Origin: Streptomyces sp. UW30
Lineage (GTDB): Bacteria; Actinomycetota; Actinomycetes; Streptomycetales; Streptomycetaceae
DNA length: 33,519 nucleotides
Assembly: GCF_008042075.1 (NCBI RefSeq)
Contig: NZ_RDBN01000053.1
Coordinates: forward strand, 1,038,481 to 1,071,999
Direction of reading: 5' to 3'
Part shown: piece after piece, positions 23,031 through 29,791 of the stretch
How positions within the stretch are numbered: the stretch's first letter is position 1
Layout: every line of letters starts with the position of its first letter
Position numbers and translations under genes: made by a program
Notes under the pieces: generated by a model
The model's input: only the letters and a program-made list of their open reading frames with translations
What the model was told of the DNA's origin: nothing
The model's database searches: none

Positions 23031-23114
23031 CATGCTGGAGGTCTCCTGCTCTCTTGGAGGGACGGGAGGACCGGGGCGGGCGCAGGCTTGTGGTGAGACG
23101 GCGCCCGCCTCGGG
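23031..23114. repeat. 84-bp direct repeat, copy 2
   Basis: Second copy of the 21564-21647 repeat, lying immediately 3' of the membrane-protein gene on the minus strand. It keeps a possible ATG (23033) at the place of the Prim-Pol start, so the original order was probably membrane protein, spacer, Prim-Pol. Confidence 0.88.
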
Positions 23115-23119
23115 TGTAG

Positions 23120-23899
23120 CTACTTGTTGGTGATCCAGTGGGCGTACTGCTGGCGGACGTAGTGGCGCGGGTCGCAGATGGCGCCCGCGTCGTCCAGGCT
23201 CATCAGCCGCTCCGCCGCTTCATTCGCCATCTCGGCTGCGTCGTCGCCTACGTCTTCGAGGGCGATGCGGTCCAGGACAGCCGCCTTACGGAGCCAGAAG
23301 TCACGCCCCAGGGAGGTGCCGGACGAGACACCGCGGGCAGTCTGGGCAGTCCCGCGGCTTCCAGGGCGGTGGGGTCGAAGCCGGGCAGGGCGGCGCGGGT
23401 GACGAGCGCCTGCGCGAGCTGTTCGGCGTAGGCGGCGCCGGTGCGGGCCACCTCGATTTCCGTAGTGGCGCGGAGGGTTTCGACGCGCTCGACGTGGGCG
23501 TACTCCTCGCGCCGCTCGCTCGTCTGCCGCTCGTACGCGACCGTCTCGCGGCGGTCGGTGCGCCAGTCCGTAGGCGCCGGCGGTGGCGAGCGACCACAGC
23601 AGCAGGGGCAGCGGGAGTCCGTCGGAGTATCCGGCGACCCCGGCGAAGGCGAGTGCGCCGGAGGCTGCGAACGCGGTCCCGGTGAGCAGGGAGTCGCCGG
23701 TTGCGTTGGCCGCGACGACGCCCGCGGCGGCGGCGCCCAGTGAGAGCGCGGTCATGAGCACGGCGTTGCCGACGGAGTGTTCGGCGCCGTTGGCGTTCCA
23801 GATCCGGGCGAGTGCGAGCACGGTCGTGGTGGCCAGTGCGGGGGCCGCCTTGGGCAGTGCGGCGGCGAGCCAGTGGCGGGCCACGGTCTGTTCGTTCAC
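23120..23899 (-). pseudogene. Element membrane protein, twice frameshifted
   Basis: GTG at 23899 starts VNEQTVARHWLAAALPKAA. Hydrophobic segments follow (APALATTTVLALARIW, NAVLMTALSLGAAAAGVVAANA, LLTGTAFAASGALAFAGVAG, LPLLLWSLATAGAYGLA). At AYGLA the frame shifts; the continuation WRTDRRETVAYERQTSERREE and then VARTGAAYAEQLAQALV is in the next frame, and near 23320 it shifts back to SLGRDFWLRKAAVLDRIALED, ending HWITNK. The first break is at CTGGCG (near 23563) and could be an 8-base deletion between CTGGCG repeats. I do not know the family; Streptomyces elements often place such helical membrane proteins next to replication genes, perhaps for plasmid spread. As written it is broken. Confidence 0.65.
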
Positions 23900-24320
23900 C
23901 TGGTCGTGCCGTCCCTGGCACGCTCGCTCGCCGCCGTCCACGAGCAACGACGGGCACTGAGCCCTTTCCAACCTCACGCTGAGGCGTAATGAAGGACGAC
24001 GGCGGCCTGCGTGTCGCCCCTGACCCCATGGACAACCCCGCCGGCCCGGCCGCCGGGTACCCGCTCAGGGCCCAGAGTCAGCGATACCCGGAGGTTCGTG
24101 CGAGCTCGGCTCTACGGCAAAGCTGAACCGCACCGAACGCCGCCTCGACCTGGCGCCTCGCTAAGGAAGTTGATGCGGAGGATGCGGCGCTGCCGGCCAG
24201 CCCTGTGAGAGTGCGCTACGGGAAGCTGAGCAAGCCTGCCGTACGGTGAGCCTTGCCCGGCATGCGTGGCCGCGGCGTGACCGAGAAAGCTCGCCTGGCT
24301 GGCGCTTGCGGTCCTTGCGG
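23900..24320. other. Gap between element membrane protein and cupredoxin gene
   Basis: No supported gene on either strand. It would hold the promoter of the membrane-protein/Prim-Pol operon and the 3' end of the cupredoxin transcript, but I see no convincing boxes or hairpins. The efeO-type C-terminal M75 domain that normally follows such a cupredoxin domain is not present here. Confidence 0.4.
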
Positions 24321-24725
24321 TCATCCCTTCTTGGCCGTCACGGTGAACTCGCCTCCGATGCCATCGCCGACCATGCCCCGCTTGCAGGCCGTGGTGTATG
24401 CACCGGCCTGAGTGACCTTCACCGTCATGGTGCGCGATGTGCCGGGGCCGATGACCTCGACCTCGCTGACCACCTTCTTGTCCGGGCTGTAGAGGTAGAA
24501 CTCGGTGATCTTGCTGCCCTCGTTGGTGACCTCGAAGGTGATGGCCCCGTCGGGTGCGGAGGTCTGGGAGGGCTCGCAGGCGTCGTCGGCCGCCCGGACC
24601 GCAATGGGCCCCGAGTTGTCGGCGTCAACGCTGCCGCCGCCCTTCTGCGTGCAGGCGGTCAGAAAGGCGAGGGGGGCGACGGCGAGCAGGGCCAAGATGA
24701 CGGGACGGGTCAGGGCAGAGGTCAC
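24321..24725 (-). CDS. Cupredoxin-domain lipoprotein (EfeO N-terminal/FtrB-like)
   Basis: A 134-residue exported lipoprotein: basic start, hydrophobic ILALLAVAPLAFLTAC with a lipobox ending at Cys25, then a single cupredoxin-like domain (ITFEVTNEGSKITEFYLYSP, VIGPGTSRTMTVKVTQAGAY). The segments DDACEPSQ and TTACKRGMVGDGIGGEF match the conserved Cys/Met positions of EfeO N-terminal domains. Full EfeO proteins continue into an M75 imelysin domain; this one stops at VTAKKG, so it is either truncated or an independent FtrB-type protein. In FtrABCD systems FtrB is the cupredoxin thought to oxidise ferrous iron for uptake. It is divergent from the P19-like gene with an iron box between them. Confidence 0.8.
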   Translation of the reverse strand: MTSALTRPVILALLAVAPLAFLTACTQKGGGSVDADNSGPIAVRAADDACEPSQTSAPDGAITFEVTNEGSKITEFYLYSPDKKVVSEVEVIGPGTSRTMTVKVTQAGAYTTACKRGMVGDGIGGEFTVTAKKG

Positions 24726-24947
24726 GACAGGCTCCTGGGGCGATGCGGGGACGGAGCGGCGCGCAGTTCAGTTGAGGCGTCTCCTCCACTGTCCAGATGG
24801 TGAACCTCACGCCGCCGCGCTCTCGGGCCGAGTCAGGGGTGACGTTCACTCAACTTCCCTACGTAGTAAGGAAATCCCCTCCAGCATGCCCGATATGGCC
24901 GCCAACGTCTGCATTGCGAGGGGACTTGACGAGCACACAGCGAGTTC

Positions 24948-24966
24948 TTAGGTTCGCCTTACCTTA
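24948..24966. promoter_or_regulatory. Iron box (DmdR/IdeR-type operator)
   Basis: The 19-bp TTAGGTTCGCCTTACCTTA matches the Streptomyces DmdR1 iron box TTAGGTTAGGCTCACCTAA at 15 of 19 positions by eye. It lies 24 bases before the P19-like start and would give repression when iron is plentiful. Overlapping small palindromes (CTTTCG-AC-CGAAAG and CCGAAA-GA-TTTCGG) fill the short leader. Confidence 0.75.
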
Positions 24967-24989
24967 CTTTCGACCGAAAGATTTCGGCC

Positions 24990-25601
24990 ATGCCTACGTC
25001 CTCGCCGCCCTCGCTCTTTCTGGCCGCCCCGCTCGCTCTCGCCCCGACGGCCTGCGGTGGCACCGATGCCGACAAAGCCGACCAGGCGCCCGCCAAGACT
25101 CAGGCGAAGGAGATCGCCCCGGCCGGTGTGGCGCACCAGCACACCGTGCTCGAAGCAGAGATCGCGGCGCAGGGCGGGGAGACCAAGGCCGGGGAGTACC
25201 GCATCGGCTACATCGTCGAGGCCGCCGAGCCGTGGTTCCGGTCCGAACACGGCACCCACGGGAAGCTGGTCAACCGTGAGCCGACCAAGAACGAGACGCA
25301 CCACATCGAGATCATCCCGATGGAGGCCAAAACCGGCCGCATCGTGCCGAACATTCCCATCGAGTTCGAGGTCGTCGACGCCAAGGGCAAGGTCGTTCAG
25401 GCCCAGAACCTGAACTTCTACCACGCCGAGTTCTTCCACTACGCCAACAACTTCTCCATCCCCACGGCCGGCAAGTACACCCTGCGCGCCACGCCGCAGC
25501 CGCCGACCTTTCTGCGGCACGGCGCCAGCGGCGAGAAGCCCGCGCTGAGCGAGACGGTCACCGCCACGTTCGCAGGCGTCGAACTGAAGCCCGCGAGCTG
25601 A
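24990..25601 (+). CDS. P19/FtrA-like periplasmic iron-uptake lipoprotein
   Basis: The 203-residue protein has an N-terminal signal ending in a lipobox-like LALAPTACGG, then the P19 iron-transport domain (PF10634): EYRIGYIVEAAEPWFR, ETHHIEIIPME, NIPIEFEVVDAKGKVV and the hallmark NFYHAEFFHYANNFSIPTAGKYTL. The conserved histidines and the Met in these segments form the Cu/Fe site in Campylobacter P19. P19 proteins bind copper and iron and feed ferrous iron to an FTR1 permease. The ribosome binding site is weak (GAAAG nine bases upstream). It is followed after two bases by a membrane protein and then an FTR1 remnant, and an iron box lies upstream, so this is an iron-regulated uptake operon. Confidence 0.88.
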   Translation: MPTSSPPSLFLAAPLALAPTACGGTDADKADQAPAKTQAKEIAPAGVAHQHTVLEAEIAAQGGETKAGEYRIGYIVEAAEPWFRSEHGTHGKLVNREPTKNETHHIEIIPMEAKTGRIVPNIPIEFEVVDAKGKVVQAQNLNFYHAEFFHYANNFSIPTAGKYTLRATPQPPTFLRHGASGEKPALSETVTATFAGVELKPAS

Positions 25602-25603
25602 CC

Positions 25604-26230
25604 ATGACCGTCTCCTCCGACAGACCCATGGTCGCCGCGATCTCCCCGCAAGCCGGTCGGCCGGAGCCGTCAGCGGCTGCCGGCGACCAAGCCCCGGAGC
25701 ACGCCGACGCCTCGCCCACGCCGCTTTGGGTTCTCGCCGCGGCGGGCCTCCTGAGCTGCGCCGCCCTGGCCGCCGTCTGCTGGATGTCCGGTCACGTCCA
25801 CGCCGATACGACGCTGCAGACCGTAGCCCGCTTTCTGCATGTCGCGGCCCTCGTCGTCGGACTGGGCGCCGTACTCGCCGTGGACTGGTTCGCGCTCCTG
25901 TGGCTGCTGGGACGACGCCGCCTGGCCGACATCCTGAACACCGCTTGCACGCTCCAGGTCCCGATCTGGCTCGGGCTGGCCGGCCTGGTGGCCACCGGCT
26001 CGTTCCTCAACCCAAACCTGACCTCCACGCTGACGCTGATCAAACTCGGACTCGTCCTGGCCATCACCCTCAACGGCCTGTACGCCCACCGACTCGGCCA
26101 GCACCTCGACCAGTACCGCGACCGGCCGGTGCCCCGCAGCCTCCTCGTCCAATCGGGTGCCGCCGCCACAGTCAGCCAGCTCGGCTGGTGGGGCGCCAGC
26201 CTGATCGGCTTCATCAACAGCCAGTCCTGA
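25604..26230 (+). CDS. Four-helix membrane protein of the iron-uptake operon
   Basis: ATG at 25604, two bases after the P19 stop. The 208-residue protein has a 40-residue Ala/Pro-rich cytoplasmic start and four hydrophobic helices ([78 protein letters not shown], with a further hydrophobic end). I do not recognise a named family. Two histidines (FLHV and YAHRL) lie in or near helices and could bind haem or metal, as in small electron-transfer membrane proteins, but this is speculation. Position between the P19 gene and an FTR1 remnant suggests a part in iron uptake. Confidence 0.78.
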   Translation: MTVSSDRPMVAAISPQAGRPEPSAAAGDQAPEHADASPTPLWVLAAAGLLSCAALAAVCWMSGHVHADTTLQTVARFLHVAALVVGLGAVLAVDWFALLWLLGRRRLADILNTACTLQVPIWLGLAGLVATGSFLNPNLTSTLTLIKLGLVLAITLNGLYAHRLGQHLDQYRDRPVPRSLLVQSGAAATVSQLGWWGASLIGFINSQS

Positions 26231-26255
26231 GCCGCCGCAACAAGGAGACGGCGCG

Positions 26256-26495
26256 TTCGCCAACTACCTCATCGGCCTGCGCGAAGGCCTTGAGGCCGGC
26301 CTCGTCGTCTGCATCCTGGTCGCCTACCTGGTCAAGACCAGCAACCGGAGCAAGCTTGCACCGATATGGCTCGGCGCGGGCATCGCGGTCGCCGGGGCTC
26401 TCACAATGCAGCCCTGCTTACGGGCAAGAAGGCACGGCGCTCTGACATCAACGACGATGGACGCAGGCGGCCTTGAGCGATCACACACGCCATAG
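26256..26495 (+). pseudogene. N-terminal remnant of an FTR1-type iron permease
   Basis: The frame [20 protein letters not shown], continuing to [22 protein letters not shown], is the first helix of FTR1/EfeU/FtrC permeases, with the REGLE motif that binds Fe(III). Similarity ends near 26404; the frame then reads unrelated sequence to a TAG at 26493. The expected ATG before FANYL is GCG in this copy, although AAGGAG is still present upstream. Both start and most of the permease are lost, so the operon cannot import iron by itself. Confidence 0.85.
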
Positions 26496-26499
26496 GGCC

Positions 26500-26720
26500 A
26501 GTTCAGAAGGGGTTTCCTCCCAGGGTGGCCCTTCGCCGTATTCGAGGCCGCGCCACACGCGTGTCAGCGTCATCAGCTCACGGGTGCTGGCGCCCGCCGT
26601 GGAGGCGAGCGTGTTGCCTGTGCGGCGAAGGTCGTGAGAGTGCAGCTCCAGGCGGCGCTTGACCTCGCCGAGCAGCTCGGCCGGGGCCGGGAAGGAGATG
26701 CAGGCACTCCCGCCGCAGAC
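26500..26720 (-). pseudogene. Tyrosine recombinase remnant
   Basis: On the minus strand one frame reads ELLGEVKRRLELHSHDLRRTGNTLASTAGASTREL. HDLRRTGNTLA matches the catalytic HxLRHTGNTLA box of phage-type integrases, with Arg in place of the usual His. After RELM the sequence departs from the family (LTRVWRGLEYGEGPPWEETP) and stops. The N-terminal part and the Tyr region are absent. It is a second, unrelated integrase fragment inside the element. Confidence 0.7.
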
Positions 26721-26925
26721 TTCGGAGCCTTGTCGAAGAGCCGGACGTCCTGCAGCTCTGCCTGCGCGCGGCGGACGGTGATGCAGGGGAGCGGTTCTCT
26801 TGCGAGGGCAGGTCCCCAGGGGTCAGTGCCGCCGAGAATGGCCACGGCGGTTGACGCCCCGCCCTGCTCTCAGCCGGCCGTGGAACACCGTCAGAACAGC
26901 GGAAGCGGCGACTTCCCGAAACGGC

Positions 26926-26956
26926 CCGAGCCCACCGCGGCCGTCGGTGGGCTCGG
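26926..26956 (-). terminator. Terminator of the sigma/partner operon
   Basis: CCGAGCCCACC at 26926-26936 pairs perfectly with GGTGGGCTCGG at 26946-26956 around a nine-base loop, 24 bases past the stop codon of the membrane-partner gene. Confidence 0.82.
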
Positions 26957-26979
26957 ATCGTCCGTGCAGCTGCTTTCCG

Positions 26980-27585
26980 TTACTTCCCGAATGCCTGGCG
27001 GAACTCGTCGACGGTCTCGTCGGAGGCCACGTTCGCGCCGCACGCCGGGACGACGCCGTTCTCGGCGGCCACGATGTAGCGCTCACCGTCCGAGAACGTC
27101 AGCGCCTCCGGCCGGCTCGCGTCGCTGTCGAGCACGACCGTCTCCGTGTCGCCGCCCTTCAACCAGTAGTCGACGCGGAATGTGACCGTGGAGCCCTTGA
27201 TGGAGGTGACCGTTCCCAGGAAGAGGGTCGGGTACCCGCGCAGGGTGTCGGGACTGGGTGTCACGCACTTCTGGCTGCCGAGGCCGCTGTCGGTGGTGAG
27301 TGTCAGTGGGCCTGCCGAGGCCGGGTGCCCGTTGTCGTTGTTCGCCATGACTCCTCCGGCGATGCCGCCGCCGAGCAGAAGCAGACCGGCAGCCGCCGCG
27401 AGTCCGAGGAGCTGACGGCGGCTCCGTCGCGCGGCGGTCTTCGCGGGGGCCGTACTGCCGGTCCGGTGCGCGGTGTCGGTGGTCAAGGTGTCCTCCACAA
27501 GTCGGTCGATGTCGGGCAGCGGAGCATGTGGGGTCAGCGCCGGGTCCGCGGACTTCAGCCGGGCCAGCAACTCGTCGTCATTCAC
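26980..27585 (-). CDS. Membrane-anchored partner (possible anti-sigma) of an ECF sigma factor
   Basis: GTG at 27585 overlaps the sigma stop codon as GTGA. The 201-residue protein has a cytoplasmic N-terminus (MNDDELLARLKSADPALTPH), a membrane helix at about residues 58-81 (QLLGLAAAAGLLLLGGGIAG), and an exported C-terminal domain with two cysteines (GSQKCVTPS and VVPACGANVA) that could form a disulfide. This layout and coupling with a sigma gene suit an anti-sigma or sigma-controlled sensor, but no zinc-binding anti-sigma motif is visible. Actinomycetes often encode CU41-type pairs like this whose partner is not a proven anti-sigma. No stimulus can be read from the sequence. Confidence 0.72.
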   Translation of the reverse strand: MNDDELLARLKSADPALTPHAPLPDIDRLVEDTLTTDTAHRTGSTAPAKTAARRSRRQLLGLAAAAGLLLLGGGIAGGVMANNDNGHPASAGPLTLTTDSGLGSQKCVTPSPDTLRGYPTLFLGTVTSIKGSTVTFRVDYWLKGGDTETVVLDSDASRPEALTFSDGERYIVAAENGVVPACGANVASDETVDEFRQAFGK

Positions 27586-28157
27586 TGACCGCTCCTTCCT
27601 TCATCCCTCTTGTGTCCGGATGGTTCGTCATGCTTTCGCCCCAACTGTTCAGCGAGTTTCTTTTTCGCCCGGTGTAGCCGGACACTCACTGCGTTGGGCG
27701 TCAGCCCGGTCGCCTCCGCGATCTGCCGGGGTGCCAGCTCCTCCCACGCCCACAGCCGCACCACCTCGCGGTCCAGCGCCCCGAGGGCGGCGAGCGCGGC
27801 GTGCAGAACGCTGTGGTCGGCGACCCCGGTCGGCTGCTGTTCCTGCGTCCGGATCAACCGCTCCACCAGCCGGAGTCGGCGCCCGTCGGCACGGCGGGCA
27901 TTCGCCAGGCAGCCCCGCGCCACCCCGTAGCACCACGGCAGCACGTCATCGGGGTCGGGCAGGGAACCTGGCGCCGGCCCCAGGCCGGGGACGTCGTCAA
28001 TACGGCGCCACAGCACCAGCATCGCCTCCGCCAGGATGTCGTCGACCATGTCGGCGCTCGTCCGTCGCAGCAGATACCGGTGCAACGGTTCCACCACCAC
28101 GTGCGCCAGTCTTTCGAAGCGCGCCTGCTGCCTCTGGCGCGACTCCTCTTCCGTCAT
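27582..28157 (-). CDS. ECF-type RNA polymerase sigma factor
   Basis: The ATG at 28157 gives 191 residues (MTEEESRQRQQARFERLAHV). Region 2 spans roughly residues 20-60 (VVEPLHRYLLRRTSADMVDD, ILAEAMLVLWRRID) and region 4 roughly 120-175 (ALGALDREVVRLWAWEELAP, ATGLTPNAVSVRLHRAKKKL), with a linker of normal length and no extra C-terminal domain. It directs polymerase to a small regulon, probably including its own promoter. The partner gene follows with a four-base overlap. A longer start (28379) would add Thr/Arg-rich residues with no similarity and is rejected. Confidence 0.88.
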   Translation of the reverse strand: MTEEESRQRQQARFERLAHVVVEPLHRYLLRRTSADMVDDILAEAMLVLWRRIDDVPGLGPAPGSLPDPDDVLPWCYGVARGCLANARRADGRRLRLVERLIRTQEQQPTGVADHSVLHAALAALGALDREVVRLWAWEELAPRQIAEATGLTPNAVSVRLHRAKKKLAEQLGRKHDEPSGHKRDEGRSGQ

Positions 28158-28355
28158 GGATTCCACAACCCGTCCTGTCCGGCACCGGCCGGATCCTTTC
28201 AGGCGAGGCGTACAGACGCGGCACCGGTTCAGGGCGTCGTCCATGGTCTGTCTGCTGCCAGTACGAGACGCGGATCGAGTTGTCGCTGTACACGGACTTG
28301 GTCGTACCGCCGTTGGAACCGCTGCCACGGGAGCACGACAGCGTCCTCTTCGAAG
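28158..28355. other. ECF sigma upstream region with a possible coding remnant
   Basis: No complete gene. On the minus strand bases near 28246-28360 encode ASKRTLSCSRGSGSNGGTTK followed by SVYSDNSIRVSYWQQTDHG, which has protein-like composition and might be the end of a lost secreted protein. The sigma promoter should lie here, but I cannot identify its boxes. Confidence 0.35.
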
Positions 28356-28391
28356 CGTCGTGCCCGTAGGAGCGGGCAACCACAGTCAACA
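28356..28391. repeat. 36-bp imperfect direct repeat, left copy
   Basis: Matches 29102-29137 without gaps. The last 18 bases (GGGCAACCACAGTCAACA) differ at one position; the first 18 are looser. The pair brackets the SUKH-like gene. Confidence 0.6.
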
Positions 28392-28422
28392 GCGGATCTC
28401 GCGGTCCCGGCCCCATGGTTGC

Positions 28423-28452
28423 GTGACCCCCGTCCCGCAGATGTCCTACCGT
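28423..28452 (+). promoter_or_regulatory. Candidate leaderless promoter of the SUKH-like gene
   Basis: GTGACC at 28423-28428, 18 bases, then TACCGT (TANNNT) at 28447-28452. The -10 ends seven bases before the ATG at 28460, which has no Shine-Dalgarno. This is the arrangement of leaderless Streptomyces transcripts. Confidence 0.45.
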
Positions 28453-28459
28453 TCCGCGC

Positions 28460-29041
28460 ATGACTCCGATCAGCCCCGAGAACCCGCTGACCTCTGAAAA
28501 CGCCCGGGCGTTGCTTGCCATGCTCCCTGCCCGGGTCGAGATCAAGCCAGGCATGAGCGAGCGGGAACTTGATCAGGTCGAGGAGCGCTGGGGGTTCCGT
28601 TACGCCCCCGAGCACCGGACGCTGCTCAGCGCAGGGCTGCCGACTGGGAGCCGTAGCTGGCCCGACTGGCGGGACGGCGACCCGGAGGACCTGGCGGAGA
28701 GGTTGGCCCGGCCGGTGGACGGAGTGCTCTTCGACGTGAAGCACAACGGTTTCTGGCACCCGGACTGGGACCCAAGGCCGGCGGGCACTGAAGACGCCCT
28801 GAAGGTGGCTCGCACCTACCTGGCCAAGGTTCCTGTGATGGTGCCGGTTTACTCGCACCGGTACCTGCTGGCCGATCCGGACCGAACCGGTACGCCCGTG
28901 CTGTCGATGTACCAGGCGGACATCATTTACTACGGCACTGATCTCATCGACTACTTCCACCACGAGTTCGGCCGCCCCGTGCCGGCCCCTGAGGACCACC
29001 AGTACGCCACGATTCCGTTCTGGTCCTACTTCCTGGACTGA
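28460..29041 (+). CDS. SMI1/KNR4 (SUKH)-like protein
   Basis: The 193-residue protein resembles the SMI1/KNR4 (SUKH) group. It starts with a helix (MSERELDQVEERWGFRYAPEHRTLL, the E-x-x-W-G-F-x-[LY]-P pattern for an acidic helix followed by a groove), then SAGLPTGSRSWPDWRDG, GVLFDVKHNGFWHPDWDPRP, VPVMVPVYSHRYLLADP and IIYYGTDLIDYFHHEFG. SUKH proteins are known mainly as immunity proteins in contact-dependent and polymorphic toxin systems, although many actinomycete members stand alone with no known toxin. No toxin gene is visible beside it. It is flanked by 36-bp direct repeats inside the integrated element, so it may have arrived as a separate cassette. Confidence 0.75.
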   Translation: MTPISPENPLTSENARALLAMLPARVEIKPGMSERELDQVEERWGFRYAPEHRTLLSAGLPTGSRSWPDWRDGDPEDLAERLARPVDGVLFDVKHNGFWHPDWDPRPAGTEDALKVARTYLAKVPVMVPVYSHRYLLADPDRTGTPVLSMYQADIIYYGTDLIDYFHHEFGRPVPAPEDHQYATIPFWSYFLD

Positions 29042-29101
29042 ACCGCCGCCGCGCGGACTGACACGGCGCATAAGACGAGGCCGCTGCGTACCGCCGTCCA
29101 C

Positions 29102-29137
29102 CGTCGTGCCGGATTTGAGGGGCAACCACGGTCAACA
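29102..29137. repeat. 36-bp imperfect direct repeat, right copy
   Basis: Second copy of the 28356-28391 repeat, 61 bases past the SUKH-like stop codon. Together they delimit a cassette of about 745 bases. Confidence 0.6.
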
Positions 29138-29293
29138 AAGGTGCTGGGCGGGGGGAGTCCATGTCTGGTGGCCTGGCCAAGGAAGACGCATGTCACCGGC
29201 AGAGTGCCCAGCCTCTCTCTCCACACCACTGCATCGACCTCGCCCATGCCGCCCTCGCCCTGGGCACCGGCCGCATCGACGGCCAGACCGAAG

Positions 29294-29425
29294 CGCTACC
29301 CCCTCACCGTTGTCTTCGCAGCCAACGAATGGTCCGGCGAACCCCAAACCCGCGAACCGCATAGGCAGGCTCAGGTTCGGTGGGTCGACGCCGACGCTAT
29401 CCCCGAGGAGTTCGTCGACACCGCG
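29294..29425 (+). pseudogene. Nudix hydrolase C-terminal remnant
   Basis: One frame reads RYPLTVVFAANEWSGEPQTR followed by EPHRQAQVRWVDADAIPEEF. This matches the part of Nudix hydrolases after the Nudix box, where V-x-F-x-A-x-x-W-x-G-x-P-x-N-x-E-P-x-K is followed by W-V-x-x-D-x-L-P. The Nudix box itself is not found upstream. Nudix genes are common in AICEs of the pSAM2 type, where they sit near the regulatory genes, so this may be all that is left of that module. Confidence 0.55.
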
Positions 29426-29651
29426 CCGCCGCGCCCCAGGCACGTACGTGTGCGCGGCCGACGGGACAAGGCATGACTTCGCCGGCGCGAGACACACTGG
29501 TCAAACAGCCGGAGTGCGTGCGCAATGCGTGAGCGGACGACAGAACACCAGCCGTCACAAGCAGGATCAAGCAGGCTGCTGGATGGTTCTGACCTGCGAG
29601 GACAGCACCATCCAGCACACACGAGCACCCACGATCACGCATTCCGTCCCG

Positions 29652-29736
29652 CTCCTGAAGCGGGTGTCGCAGGTTCGAATCCTGCCGGGGCACCAGCCAA
29701 AAGGCCCCGGAACGATCACGGTCCGGGGCCTTTGAC
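29652..29736. other. attR: second copy of tRNA-Arg 3' half and terminator
   Basis: 85 bases matching 16093-16178 with three substitutions and one missing G in the acceptor stem. The 5' half of a tRNA is absent, so this is an attachment-site copy and not a gene. It lies 55 bases from the 3' end of the chromosomal membrane-protein gene, which marks the element boundary. Confidence 0.88.
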
Positions 29737-29791
29737 AGCTACTGCTGGGTGCCAATCCACTGGCCGTTCTGCGTGCTGCCCCATGACGAGA

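Larger units (their letters stand above)
16093..29736. mobile_element. Defective AICE-like integrative element in tRNA-Arg(CCT)
   Basis: About 13.6 kb bounded by the tRNA-derived direct repeats. It holds a complete AICE-style integration and replication set: int, xis, iterons, D5-like helicase and Prim-Pol, all on the minus strand, plus a two-HTH regulator near the tRNA end. No TraB/FtsK-like translocase, which AICEs need for mycelial transfer, is visible. int, helicase, Prim-Pol and the membrane protein are frameshifted. Cargo includes a pentapeptide-repeat protein, iron uptake genes, a sigma/partner pair and a SUKH-like gene. The sequence differences between the two att copies suggest an old insertion. 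Confidence 0.85.

Noticed and set aside
29650..29695. A second tRNA-Arg gene
   Set aside because: Only the 3' half matches; there is no 5' acceptor strand or D-arm and one acceptor G is missing, so it is an att copy.
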